Below, piece by piece: positions 1 through 8,089 of a DNA stretch of 64,000 nucleotides. The stretch is from the NCBI RefSeq assembly GCF_000308755.1, contig NZ_BAGF01000024.1, positions 1-64,000 on the forward strand, in the 5' to 3' direction. Origin of the DNA: Nocardia pneumoniae NBRC 100136 (GTDB lineage Bacteria > Actinomycetota > Actinomycetes > Mycobacteriales > Mycobacteriaceae). Under the pieces are notes generated by a model that was not told where the DNA came from, did not search any database, and saw only the letters and a list, made by a program, of their open reading frames with translations. The position numbers were made by a program, and so were the translations under genes. The stretch's first letter is position 1; each line of letters opens with the position of its first letter.

Positions 1-75
1 CTCATCCCGGTGAGCATACATCCGTTCACCATTTGCCCTATCCATAACTGTTGTTCGGCTCACATGTTTTGCCGG

Positions 76-106
76 TTGACACCGGCCCGCAGTCATCAGT
101 CACACT
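76..106 (+). promoter_or_regulatory. candidate promoter of the reductase-desaturase operon
   Basis: A perfect -35 hexamer TTGACA lies at 76-81 and a -10-like CACACT at 101-106, with a 19-nt spacer. Transcription would start near 112-114, about 60 nt before the ATG at 176. The predicted start falls inside the imperfect palindrome at 112-129. The spacer is longer than ideal and there is no experimental support. Confidence 0.4.
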
Positions 107-111
107 AGTTG

Positions 112-129
112 AGTGTACAGACGTGCACT
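112..129. promoter_or_regulatory. candidate operator, 7-4-7 imperfect palindrome
   Basis: The half-sites AGTGTAC (112-118) and GTGCACT (123-129) are complementary except at one position and are separated by AGAC. The element covers the predicted transcription start of the desaturase operon, a usual place for a repressor site. A TetR-type lipid regulator would fit the context, but no regulator gene is nearby, so this is inference. Confidence 0.3.
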
Positions 130-175
130 GAAATGTGGATCGCACGTCGTCAGCCCGACTGGAGGCGGAGAACGA

Positions 176-1291
176 ATGGTGGATCTCGTCAACCTGGTGC
201 AGACCCTGACCTCGCCGCACCCGCTGGATCGGTATCTGGAACTGGTCCGGCCCACCCTCACCGTGCGGGACATGCGGGCGCAGATCACCCGCGTGCACCA
301 CTCGGCGCCGGGCTCGGTGACGCTCACCCTGCGTCCGACCAGGCAGTGGAGAGGCCATCGCGCCGGACAGTACGTCCAGCTCGGCGTGGTGATCGATGGT
401 GTGCGGCACACCCGGTGCTATTCGCCGGTCAACCCGGAAGGTGGCCGGAATCGCCACATCGAGCTCACGGTGAAGGCGCATCCCGGCGGACTGGTGTCGC
501 AGTTCCTCTACCACAACGCCGCGCCCGGCATGGTGGTCGATCTGACGCCCGCCGACGGCGTGTTCCGGCTGCCCGAGCCGCGGCCGGAGCGCGTGCTGCT
601 GATCAGCGGTGGCAGCGGCATCACCCCTGTGCTGTCCATGCTGCGCACGCTGGCCGACGAGGAGCATCCGGGCGAGGTCGTCTTCCTGCACTACGCGAAG
701 TCGCCCGAAGTGCTGCCGCATCGCGGCGAACTAGAGACGATCGCGCGGCGGCACCGGAACTTTCGCATCGAACTGCGGCATCCGCGCCGACCGGATGCGC
801 CATACGCCGACTCCGCCGCGCCGTGGGTCGACATCGCGCAGCCGAAGAGCAGCGGGTACTTCGACTACGACGAACTGGAGCGTGTGGCGCCCTGGTTCGC
901 CGACGCGCAGACGTACGTGTGCGGGCCGCAATCGCTGATGGACGCGGTGCGCACGATCTATCAAGCCGAACTGTTGGAAGACCGGCTGCACACCGAGGAG
1001 TTCACACTGCCCGTCGTGCCCGCCGACGCCGCGCAAGCCCACGGCACGGTGCGTTTCTCGGCCAGCGGGGTGAGCGCTCAGAACACCGGTGCGCCTCTGC
1101 TGGAGCAGGCCGAATCAGCGGGCCTGAGCCCGGAGTACGGATGCCGCATGGGGATCTGCTTCTCCTGCACGGCGGTGCGCCGCTCGGGCTGCACGCGCAA
1201 TCTGCGCACCGGCGAGACCGACAGCGATCCCGACCAGCCGATCCAGTTGTGCGTCAGCGCGGCGGTCGGCGACGTCGACATCGATATCTGA
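176..1291 (+). CDS. ferredoxin-type NAD(P)H reductase, electron donor to the adjacent desaturase
   Basis: This 371-aa flavin reductase has a C-terminal 2Fe-2S domain. The FAD-binding signature RCYS is at residues 80-83 and the nicotinamide-binding GGSGITP at 145-151. A plant-type 2Fe-2S ligand set, C323, C328, C331 and C359, is near the end. The architecture matches the M. tuberculosis oxidoreductase Rv3230c, which passes electrons from NADPH to the stearoyl-CoA desaturase DesA3. The desaturase gene follows after 19 nt, so the pair should form one delta-9 desaturation system at the membrane. ATG 176 is chosen because GGAGG at 161-165 precedes it; an in-frame start at 113 would lie on top of the palindrome and lacks a ribosome site. 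Confidence 0.92.
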   Translation: MVDLVNLVQTLTSPHPLDRYLELVRPTLTVRDMRAQITRVHHSAPGSVTLTLRPTRQWRGHRAGQYVQLGVVIDGVRHTRCYSPVNPEGGRNRHIELTVKAHPGGLVSQFLYHNAAPGMVVDLTPADGVFRLPEPRPERVLLISGGSGITPVLSMLRTLADEEHPGEVVFLHYAKSPEVLPHRGELETIARRHRNFRIELRHPRRPDAPYADSAAPWVDIAQPKSSGYFDYDELERVAPWFADAQTYVCGPQSLMDAVRTIYQAELLEDRLHTEEFTLPVVPADAAQAHGTVRFSASGVSAQNTGAPLLEQAESAGLSPEYGCRMGICFSCTAVRRSGCTRNLRTGETDSDPDQPIQLCVSAAVGDVDIDI

Positions 1292-1310
1292 CACCCGAAG
1301 GGGAGCATCC

Positions 1311-2459
1311 ATGACCATTCTCACCGAAACCGAAGACGGACCACTGGTCCTGAGCCCGGAGCAGATCGAGGAGCTCGGCCGGGAACTCGACGAGCTGCGC
1401 GCCGCGATCGTCGCCGATCTCGGCGAGCGCGACCGGGAATACCTGTACTCGATCATCAAGGCGCAGCGCGGCTTCGAGATCGCCGGGCGCGGCCTGATGT
1501 ATCTCGGCTTCCTCCCGCCGTTCTGGCTGGCCGCGGTGGCGGCACTGAGCGTGTCGAAGATCTTGGACAATATGGAGATCGGGCACAACGTGATGCACGG
1601 CCAGTACGACTGGATGCGGGAACCGGGCCTGAACTCCCGTGTGTTCGAGTGGGATACGGTGTGCCCGGCCGATCAGTGGAAGCACTCGCACAACTACCTG
1701 CATCACACCTACACCAATATCCACAACAAGGACCGCGATATCGGCTACTCCGTTCTGCGCATGGACGAGGCCCAGGAATGGAACGTCCTGCGGCTGGGGC
1801 AACCGCTGTACGCCTTCGTGCTGATGGTGCTGTTCGAGTGGGGGGTGATGGGCCACGATCTCGAGGTCGAGAAGATCGTGCGCGGCGAGCGGAAGTGGCC
1901 GGAGGTCAAGGAGCTGATCCTCGGTCAGTGGCGCAAGGCGGGCAAACAGGTGCTCAAGGACTACCTGGTGTTCCCCGCGCTGACCGGGCCGCTGTTCTTC
2001 CACACGCTGACCGGCAACGTCGCCGCCAACCTGGTGCGCAACGTGTGGGCCTTCGCCATCATCTTCTGCGGGCACTTCCCGACCGGAGTACAGACGTTCA
2101 CCGAGGAGGAGACCGCGGAGGAGACCAGGGGCGAGTGGTACATCCGCCAGATGCTCGGCTCGGCCAACATCACCGGCAGCAAGCTGTTCCATATCATGTC
2201 CGGCAATTTGTCGCACCAGATCGAACACCACCTGTTTCCGGACCTGCCCGCCAGCCGGTATCCGGAGATGGCGCCGACGGTGCGGGCATTGTGTGAAAAA
2301 TACGGTCTGCCGTACAACACCGGACCGCTCGGTAAGCAGATCGGCTCGGTGTGGAAGAAGATTTTCAAACTGGCGCTGCCGCCGCGCTGGGTGAAGAGCG
2401 AGCCGACTCCCGGTGTTATCGTGATGCGTCAGCGAAAGGCAAGCGAAGCGGGCGTGTGA
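1311..2459 (+). CDS. membrane acyl-CoA fatty acid desaturase (DesA3-like)
   Basis: This 382-aa integral membrane di-iron desaturase carries the family histidine boxes: HNVMH at residues 92-96, H125 to H132 (HSHNYLHH), and HQIEHH at 302-307. Hydrophobic stretches flank the boxes at about 60-82, 160-175 and 205-245. Enzymes of this family insert a cis double bond into stearoyl/palmitoyl-CoA to give oleate or palmitoleate for membrane lipids. It is preceded by a good ribosome site (AAGGGGAG) and by its reductase. Its TGA stop overlaps the ATG of the next gene (TGATG), so three proteins are likely made in a coupled fashion. It resembles Rv3229c; the exact positional specificity cannot be read from sequence. 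Confidence 0.93.
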   Translation: MTILTETEDGPLVLSPEQIEELGRELDELRAAIVADLGERDREYLYSIIKAQRGFEIAGRGLMYLGFLPPFWLAAVAALSVSKILDNMEIGHNVMHGQYDWMREPGLNSRVFEWDTVCPADQWKHSHNYLHHTYTNIHNKDRDIGYSVLRMDEAQEWNVLRLGQPLYAFVLMVLFEWGVMGHDLEVEKIVRGERKWPEVKELILGQWRKAGKQVLKDYLVFPALTGPLFFHTLTGNVAANLVRNVWAFAIIFCGHFPTGVQTFTEEETAEETRGEWYIRQMLGSANITGSKLFHIMSGNLSHQIEHHLFPDLPASRYPEMAPTVRALCEKYGLPYNTGPLGKQIGSVWKKIFKLALPPRWVKSEPTPGVIVMRQRKASEAGV

Positions 2460-2767
2460 TGATCGGGAAATTCGAAAGCAACAAAGATCTCATTCAGGAA
2501 TTGACATCCTCCGGCGCCCGGCATGTCGGCAATATCGCCAACATCATCACCGGCACTGTCGCGGAAGTCACCAGGGAGATCGGCGAGTGGGTCACCGACG
2601 CGATCGAGATGAACGAGGCCGCCGCCGCCGCTCGCCGGGACGCGGCGGCACAGCGTGATCTCGAGCGCGATCCCGATGACGTCCAGGACGCGAAGCCGCC
2701 GGTGGCCGAGACGGAGGGGTTCGTGGAAGCAGAGGTCGTCGACGCCGAGGTCGACGAGACGCGCTGA
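2459..2767 (+). CDS. 102-aa hypothetical protein coupled to the desaturase
   Basis: The start codon shares one base with the desaturase stop (TGATG), which implies translational coupling. Residues 1-50 predict amphipathic helices rich in Ile and Ala (for example NIANIITGTVAEVTREIGEW). The tail from about 55 is highly charged and acidic, ending in repeated E/V/D residues. There is no signal peptide, membrane span or Cys. I do not recognise the family. Position suggests an accessory subunit or membrane-proximal stabiliser of the desaturase-reductase pair, but that rests on gene order only. The stop codon directly abuts that of the convergent DUF4254 gene. Confidence 0.75.
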   Translation: MIGKFESNKDLIQELTSSGARHVGNIANIITGTVAEVTREIGEWVTDAIEMNEAAAAARRDAAAQRDLERDPDDVQDAKPPVAETEGFVEAEVVDAEVDETR

Positions 2768-3295
2768 TCACCACACCGGCAGCCGGCGCCGGTGTTCGAT
2801 GACGTCGGTGATCAGATCCTGGTAGCCGTCGATCAGCTCGGCGAGCCTGGTCCACTGCAGGTGAGCTTCCCCATCCACCTGCAGTGGATGTGGCCGCATC
2901 GTGATTTCCTCGCCCAGACATTGTTGGGCGGCAATCCATTTCTCCGCGATGCGATCGATGACCGCGCCCAGCGTCTCCGTGTGCAGCGAGGCGCCCGACC
3001 GGTGCTCGATGTTCGCGGCGACCCAGGCGTCTATGCGCCCGATCCACTCGGCGCGCTGGGCGTCGATGTCCTCCACCAGGTGACTGCACGCCGCGACGCT
3101 GGTGCTGGAGGCTTCGGGGGCATGTGCCCGCTCCAGCGCCCGGTGTCGTCGCGCATGGCATTCGACGAGCTCCCGCGCGGCGTGCAGCACGCTGTGCCGG
3201 TCGGCGTCGTCGGGTTCACGAAATGCGCGCAGCAGTGCGGCGGCCGGTGGCAGCTCTTCGGCGCCGAATCTGCGCTGAGCGTATTCGGTTGGCAT
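2768..3295 (-). CDS. DUF4254 domain protein
   Basis: This is a predicted 175-aa all-helical soluble protein. The core reads IDAWVAANI, then LHTETLGAVIDRIAEKWIAA, the conserved block I associate with DUF4254 proteins. Function is unknown in the family. The chosen start is the ATG at 3295 (MPTEYAQRRFG); upstream in-frame sequence to 3586 is Pro/Trp/Arg-rich and does not look like protein. It converges tail-to-tail with the desaturase operon with zero bases between stops, so there is no room for a separate terminator. Confidence 0.7.
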   Translation of the reverse strand: MPTEYAQRRFGAEELPPAAALLRAFREPDDADRHSVLHAARELVECHARRHRALERAHAPEASSTSVAACSHLVEDIDAQRAEWIGRIDAWVAANIEHRSGASLHTETLGAVIDRIAEKWIAAQQCLGEEITMRPHPLQVDGEAHLQWTRLAELIDGYQDLITDVIEHRRRLPVW

Positions 3296-3683
3296 GGTGT
3301 ACCCCTGCGACACGATCGGAGAATCCTGGTTACGCCAGGGCCGAGGGGGATTTCGGGGAGGGGCGCCCCTCGGCTCCGGCGCAGTCCCGCACCCGGACGG
3401 CCATCCCACAGTCCACCAGCACGGCAGAGAAACCGGGAAATCCGCGACGATGCGAGAGAAGACGGTCCGAGAAATCGGGACACTTTCAGGAAAGCGCGGT
3501 AGTCCAAGCCACGCAATAGGGTCATGGACGAATCCGAAAGCTGCCGGGAAATCGTTATGTTCCGTTACGGATCGGTCACCTGTCACCTACCCGCGGCCGC
3601 GCACCCGCGCGAATAGCCGAGCGCATTAATGGCAACCCGCCGCGCCGCCGCGCTGCGCGTCCTGGTCCGATCGGCTAGCCTCG
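3296..3683. other. intergenic, divergent upstream region
   Basis: This 388-bp gap separates two divergent small genes. Open frames here are low-complexity Arg/Pro shadows. A -10-like TAGCCT at 3676-3681 is the only promoter-like element noticed; it points rightwards and would place a transcription start near 3689-3690. No repeat or RNA structure was seen. Confidence 0.5.
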
Positions 3684-4010
3684 ATGTTCGTGCCCGCCTA
3701 CGTGTCATCGCCCGAGCTGACATTCGGGTTCATGTTCGCGCTGGAAGACCCCGAGCGAATCGCGGAGGTCGTGCGCACGCTGATCGTCCGCAAAACCGTC
3801 TCGGTCTTCCGTCTCGCCCGGCTGTCCGACGACGACGGCCCGCCGGAGCGCTACGTGGTCAACTGGGCGGTCATCCCGCAGATCTCCATCACCACCGCCG
3901 CTCCGGATCAGGATGAGCTGCGCGCCACCCGCACCATGCTGGTCAACGCTTTTCTCAGCGAGGACGGCGAGGTCAGCCTGTATTCGGCGCAGTCGAACGG
4001 CCCGGCCTGA
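3684..4010 (+). CDS. 108-aa hypothetical protein
   Basis: The predicted soluble alpha/beta protein reads like real coding sequence (MFVPAYVSSPELTFGF, then EVVRTLIVRKTVSVFRLAR) and ends just before a strong hairpin at 4029-4058. No family was recognised. The TAGCCT -10-like element lies so close that a leaderless start at the in-frame GTG 3690 (106 aa) is also possible. It converges on the excalibur-like lipoprotein gene. Confidence 0.55.
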   Translation: MFVPAYVSSPELTFGFMFALEDPERIAEVVRTLIVRKTVSVFRLARLSDDDGPPERYVVNWAVIPQISITTAAPDQDELRATRTMLVNAFLSEDGEVSLYSAQSNGPA

Positions 4011-4028
4011 CCGATCACCCCCGCGGTC

Positions 4029-4058
4029 GGGCGGCCGATCCGATCCGATCGGCCGCCC
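4029..4058. terminator. bidirectional hairpin terminator
   Basis: A perfect 12-bp GC-rich stem (4029-4040 with 4047-4058) and a 6-nt loop sit between two convergent genes ending at 4010 and 4069. There is no U-tract, which is usual in high-GC actinobacteria. Confidence 0.7.
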
Positions 4059-4068
4059 CGCGCGACGC

Positions 4069-4362
4069 TCAGCGAGGGACGGCGGTCGGCCGCACCGCGC
4101 AGGCTGTGCCGTCCGCTGTGCCGTCCAGTTGGTCCAGCCGTATCGAGTAGCCGGGGTCGCCGCGCCGCACCGGCGCCTTCCCGGCGACCCATGCCTCGGC
4201 GCAATCCCGGAACGGCTGCTGCGGCGCGGTCGAGGTGGCCGCGGGCTGGGACGAGGTCGAATGCCGCCGCTTCTTGCTCTTGCCGCATCCGCTCATGCTC
4301 AACACCAGCACAGCGATCATCAGCGCACCGACGATCACCACAACAGGACGAGACCTGCGCAT
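4069..4362 (-). CDS. small lipoprotein with an excalibur-like domain
   Basis: The protein is 97 aa. Residues 1-25 form a signal segment (MRRSRPVVVIVGALMIAV) ending in a lipobox-like LSMSGC, so lipid attachment at that Cys is expected. A basic KSKKRR stretch and a Ser/Thr/Pro linker follow. The C-terminal half (FRDCAEAWVAGKAPVRRGDPGY, then LDQLDGTADGTAC) matches the excalibur calcium-binding pattern, with paired Cys and an Asp-rich loop. Role unknown; excalibur domains occur on secreted and wall-associated proteins. ATG 4362 is preferred because it starts the signal peptide. Confidence 0.72.
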   Translation of the reverse strand: MRRSRPVVVIVGALMIAVLVLSMSGCGKSKKRRHSTSSQPAATSTAPQQPFRDCAEAWVAGKAPVRRGDPGYSIRLDQLDGTADGTACAVRPTAVPR

Positions 4363-4637
4363 AGTCGAATTACTCCCACTGTCAAGGAATTTGGTCAAAA
4401 CGCCCGTCAGTATCCATGTCGCCGTGGCGAAGTGCAATTCTCGGGCACTCCTGGCGATGGCTGGGCCGCGCGGCGCGGACATCCGGTCGGGGCCGACCCG
4501 CGCCACGCCGTGCTGCACCGATTCGTTGGCGTGTCGGTATCGAATGGTGCCGTTTCGGAATGGCCGGATACGCCACAATCAGGACATACCGCACTGTTTG
4601 TGGCCTGGATCACAAACATCCGGAAGGAGTGTCGATC

Positions 4638-5315
4638 ATGGAACCTGAGAAATCCGTCGTGCCGGCCAACCCGATTCGGGTGCGAGGAGAGTTGGACCCG
4701 GGGCTGTCGCGGTGGATGTGGCTGGTCAAGTGGCTATTGGCCATACCGCACTACGTCGTGCTGTTCTTCCTGCACGTCGCGTACCTGGTGCTCACGATCG
4801 TCGCCTTCTTCGCGATCCTGATCACCGGCAAGTACCCGCGGGCACTGTTCGACTTCAATGTCGGCGTCATGCGCTGGGGTTGGCGGGTCACCTTCTACGC
4901 GTTGTCCGTGCTCGGCACCGACAAGTACCCGCCGTTCAGCTTGCAACCGAGCGCGGAATACCCGGCCGATCTGGAAATCGACTATCCGGACACCCTGCAC
5001 CGCGGCTTGGTGCTGGTGAAATGGTGGCTGCTCGCCATTCCGCACTACCTGATCGTCGGCGCGATGGTGAGCGGCGGTGTCTCCATCGGGATGAGTGACG
5101 GCGACGATTGGAGCGGTCCCTCGTTCCCGTTGCTGAGCATTCTGCTGATCGTCGCGTTGATCGCGCTGCTGTTCACGGCGCGTTACCCGCAGGGCGTCTA
5201 CGACTTCGTGATGGGCATCAACCGCTGGATCATCCGCGTGCAGGCCTACGCGAGTCTGATGCGGGACGAGTATCCGCCCTTCCGGCTCGATCAGGGAGCA
5301 CGCGAAGCCGACTGA
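4638..5315 (+). CDS. DUF4389 membrane protein
   Basis: This 225-aa integral membrane protein is built as two similar halves. Each has a KWLLAIPHY-type motif leading into a transmembrane helix (about residues 30-70 and 120-145), then a YP.A.(F/Y)DF..G..RW segment ending in KYPPF or EYPPF. That duplicated pattern is characteristic of DUF4389. Biochemical function is unknown. The ribosome site GGAAGGAG at 4622-4629 fixes the ATG. The upstream 275 bp separates it from the divergent lipoprotein gene and should hold promoters for both. Confidence 0.8.
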   Translation: MEPEKSVVPANPIRVRGELDPGLSRWMWLVKWLLAIPHYVVLFFLHVAYLVLTIVAFFAILITGKYPRALFDFNVGVMRWGWRVTFYALSVLGTDKYPPFSLQPSAEYPADLEIDYPDTLHRGLVLVKWWLLAIPHYLIVGAMVSGGVSIGMSDGDDWSGPSFPLLSILLIVALIALLFTARYPQGVYDFVMGINRWIIRVQAYASLMRDEYPPFRLDQGAREAD

Positions 5316-5328
5316 ACCCGAATGCCGA

Positions 5329-6342
5329 TCAGCCACAATGAATCCGCCCGTCTCCACGGGCGGATTCGTATATCCGGCGGACCACGTCTTCGATCTCGGG
5401 CTCTTCGATCGACAGATCCCGCACTTCGGCCCGATCGGACACGGCGGCCAGCAACTGTGCGGCGGTGATCCGCTCCGGGTCGAAGGCCAATCGCTGTCGC
5501 ATGCCGTTGCCTTCGCTGCTGAGCAGCTGGGCCGAGGGCAGGTCGTCGAAGTCCGGCGCGGGTTCGGCCAGGTCGACCACCAGGACGCGGCGGGCGCCGA
5601 CGGTGGCCGCCAATCCGGTCAGTGAGCCGTCGTACACCAGCCGTCCGTGATCGACGACGAGCACACGGCCACAAAGCCTTTCGATGTCGCCCATGTCGTG
5701 GGTGGTGAGCAGCAAGGTGGTGCCGCGTTCGGCGCGCTCGGCGCGGAGGAACTCACGTAATCGCTGTTTGGACAGCACGTCCAGACCGATTGTCGGCTCG
5801 TCGAGGATCACGAGTTCGGGTGAATGCAACAGCGCCGCCGCCACTTCCGCGCGCATGCGCTGGCCGAGCGAGAGTTGCCGCACTGGTGTGTCGAGGGTGT
5901 CGGCCATCTCCAGTTGCTCGATCAGCTCGTGTGCGCGCTTGCGCGCGGTATCCGGCTCCAACCGATGAATCGCGGCCAGGATCGAAAACGATTCGCGCAG
6001 CGGCAGATCCCACCACAGCTGGGAGCGCTGCCCGAACACCACGCCGATCCGCCCGGCCAGTTGACGCCGCTGTCGCACCGGGTCCAGCCCGCAGGTGCGT
6101 ACGTTGCCGGAGGTGGGCACCAGGATGCCGGTGAGCATCTTGATGGTGGTGGACTTGCCCGCGCCGTTGGCGCCGATGTAGCCCACGGCCGCGCCCCGCT
6201 CGATTCGGACGGTCATCCCGTCGACCGCGGTGAGTGTTTCGCGGCGCCTGCGCCAGCGTCGGCCGTCCTTGCGGTACAGGGTGAATTGCCTGGTCAGGTC
6301 GTTCATGTCGATGATCGCTTCCGCGCGCGGTGACTGCGCCAT
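5329..6342 (-). CDS. ABC transporter ATP-binding protein
   Basis: This 337-aa ABC-2 exporter ATPase has Walker A GANGAGKST at about residues 57-65, a signature region LSLGQRMRAE, and Walker B LVILDEPTIGLD. The N-terminus has an unusually basic insertion (KDGRRWRRRRE) before the beta strand leading into Walker A. It is the last gene of a three-gene operon: two permeases (7165-8022 and 6345-7172) are followed by this ATPase 2 nt after the second permease stop. Together they form a heteromeric exporter; the substrate is not evident. ATG 6342 fits the intergenic spacing. Its last codons form one arm of the hairpin at 5340-5367. Confidence 0.9.
   Translation of the reverse strand: MAQSPRAEAIIDMNDLTRQFTLYRKDGRRWRRRRETLTAVDGMTVRIERGAAVGYIGANGAGKSTTIKMLTGILVPTSGNVRTCGLDPVRQRRQLAGRIGVVFGQRSQLWWDLPLRESFSILAAIHRLEPDTARKRAHELIEQLEMADTLDTPVRQLSLGQRMRAEVAAALLHSPELVILDEPTIGLDVLSKQRLREFLRAERAERGTTLLLTTHDMGDIERLCGRVLVVDHGRLVYDGSLTGLAATVGARRVLVVDLAEPAPDFDDLPSAQLLSSEGNGMRQRLAFDPERITAAQLLAAVSDRAEVRDLSIEEPEIEDVVRRIYESARGDGRIHCG
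5340..5367. terminator. bidirectional terminator inside the 3' end of the ATPase gene
   Basis: A perfect 12-bp stem (5340-5351 with 5356-5367) and a CTCC loop lie 25 nt after the stop of the DUF4389 gene. The hairpin is encoded within the last codons of the convergent ATPase gene. Confidence 0.65.
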
Positions 6343-6344
6343 GC

Positions 6345-7172
6345 TTATCCGCCGCCTCCCTGGTAATGCCGTGTGCCCGACCGCCACAAACTCAGCGCCA
6401 GTAGCCACACCCACAGCGCCGCGACCGGAGTCAGCCAGGCCAGCCAGGAAGGCAGCAGCGGCGGACCGGGCAGACGCAGGAGCGCGAGGGTGGGGAGATA
6501 GGCCGTGAAGGCGACCGGTATGGCGAATCCGAACAGCAGCTTCATCGGCGTCGGGAATACCGACGCCGGTTGGGTCGCGGCGAACGAGCCGCCGTAGGTG
6601 AAGCTGTTGGTGAGCTCGGAGCCATCGATCAGGTAGAACTGGAGCCCGGCGGCGCAGACGAACACCCCGCCGAACAACGCGATACCGCCGAGCAGCGTCA
6701 GGGTCAGCAGTGCGGCGACGCTTGCTCTCCACTCGATGTCGTTGCGCGCCAATCCGACTCCGAGCGCGACGAGCGACACCGAGGCGCGGGCGAATCTGCG
6801 CAGCGAGATGTCGCTGGTGATCAATTGCAGCAGCAGCGGTTGTGGACGGAGGTGATAGGCGTCCAGCTGTCCCATCCTGATCAGGACGGGCAGCGTGTCG
6901 AGGTGCCCGAACAACACCTGGGCCAACGTGAAACTCGAATGGCTCAGTCCGAACAGCAGGAGCGCGGCGTCCAGGTCGAGCCCGCCGAGGACCCGCGCGC
7001 TACGGAAGATCAGCCACACTTCGGCGAGCTCGATCACTCCGAACATGAACGCGCTGAAAACATCACTCGCAAAAGACAATCGGTAGCTGCGCTGGGCGCG
7101 GATGCGGGAGCGCAACACCGCCACATAGGGCGTCGACCAAGTGCCGGAGCGCGGCGGGGCGACCTCAACCAC
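6345..7172 (-). CDS. ABC-2 family permease, subunit 2
   Basis: This 275-aa membrane protein has about six hydrophobic helices (for example FASDVFSAFMFGVIELAEVW, VAALLTLTLLGGIALFGGVF and LALLRLPGPPLLPSWLAWL). Its layout fits the ABC-2 permeases sometimes filed under DUF990. The start is GTG 7172, which overlaps the upstream permease stop by 8 nt. It pairs with the preceding permease and the downstream ATPase as a heterodimeric exporter channel. Substrate unknown. Confidence 0.85.
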   Translation of the reverse strand: MVEVAPPRSGTWSTPYVAVLRSRIRAQRSYRLSFASDVFSAFMFGVIELAEVWLIFRSARVLGGLDLDAALLLFGLSHSSFTLAQVLFGHLDTLPVLIRMGQLDAYHLRPQPLLLQLITSDISLRRFARASVSLVALGVGLARNDIEWRASVAALLTLTLLGGIALFGGVFVCAAGLQFYLIDGSELTNSFTYGGSFAATQPASVFPTPMKLLFGFAIPVAFTAYLPTLALLRLPGPPLLPSWLAWLTPVAALWVWLLALSLWRSGTRHYQGGGG

Positions 7173-8022
7173 CCTGCACCTCCAGCCTGCGGCGGCCGGC
7201 GGCCAGCAGCGCACGCCCGGCGATCCCCACCACCAGGACCCAGAACGCTTGGACGGCGACGACCGAGCAGGCCTCGGCTCCGGTGATCCGTCCCGAGAGC
7301 ACGTCGACCGGCGTTTGCAGGATCGAAGGAAAGGGCGTGGCCGCCGCGATCGCGGCCAGCCACGACGGGAACATGTGCACCGGCACCAAGAGTCCGGCGA
7401 GGAACGTCCCCGAGCCGTAGTACAGCGCGCGGATGCCGCGGGTGTCCACGACCCAGAATCCGATCAGCACCACGACGAACCGGCACAGGAACGAAACCGC
7501 CACGGCCAGCGCCACACTCACCATGCCGAGCAGGTACGGGCCGGGCGTGGCGGGCATCGCCAGGCCGAAGGTGAGCGCGCCGGCCAGGACGCTCGGCAGC
7601 CCGCGCGGCAGGAAGGTGCAGGCCGCTCGCCCGAGATCATCGGCGAGATAACCGCATTGGATGTCGACCGGGCGCAGGAAGTCGATCGCGATGTCGCCGG
7701 TCTTCACCCGGTCGTCCAGCGCGCCCAGCGGGGCAGCCGTGAACTGCACCGCGCCGAGCAGTCCCTGGGAGATCCATACGTACGCGCCGATGCTGCCCTG
7801 GTCGTAGCCGCCGAAATCGCCTGCGGCGTCCACGGCGGCGATCAGCACGGCCGCACGCACGAACCCGAATACGCAGTTGGTGAACAACCCGGCGAACATG
7901 GCCAGTTTGTACTGCCACTGTCTGCGGAATCCGGCGCCCAGCAGAGCTGCGTAGAGGGCGACGGCGCTGCGAATTCGTTCTCCGACGGCACGCTGTCCGT
8001 CCCCCTCCGGTATGCCGCGCAC
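7165..8022 (-). CDS. ABC-2 family permease, subunit 1
   Basis: This 285-aa polytopic membrane protein is the first gene of the exporter operon. Hydrophobic segments include KLAMFAGLFTNCVFGFVRAA, LLGMVSVALAVAVSFLCRF and ALYYGSGTFLAGLLVPV. The topology mirrors the second permease, consistent with an ABC-2 heterodimer. The start is taken as GTG 8022, but no strong ribosome site is visible and a slightly later start is possible. Confidence 0.82.
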   Translation of the reverse strand: MRGIPEGDGQRAVGERIRSAVALYAALLGAGFRRQWQYKLAMFAGLFTNCVFGFVRAAVLIAAVDAAGDFGGYDQGSIGAYVWISQGLLGAVQFTAAPLGALDDRVKTGDIAIDFLRPVDIQCGYLADDLGRAACTFLPRGLPSVLAGALTFGLAMPATPGPYLLGMVSVALAVAVSFLCRFVVVLIGFWVVDTRGIRALYYGSGTFLAGLLVPVHMFPSWLAAIAAATPFPSILQTPVDVLSGRITGAEACSVVAVQAFWVLVVGIAGRALLAAGRRRLEVQGG

Positions 8023-8089
8023 AAGGAATTCACCTTACCGCCCGGTGCGCGAGCGGGGAAGGCTTCGGGACGGCCGCGTCAGCGGCGTG

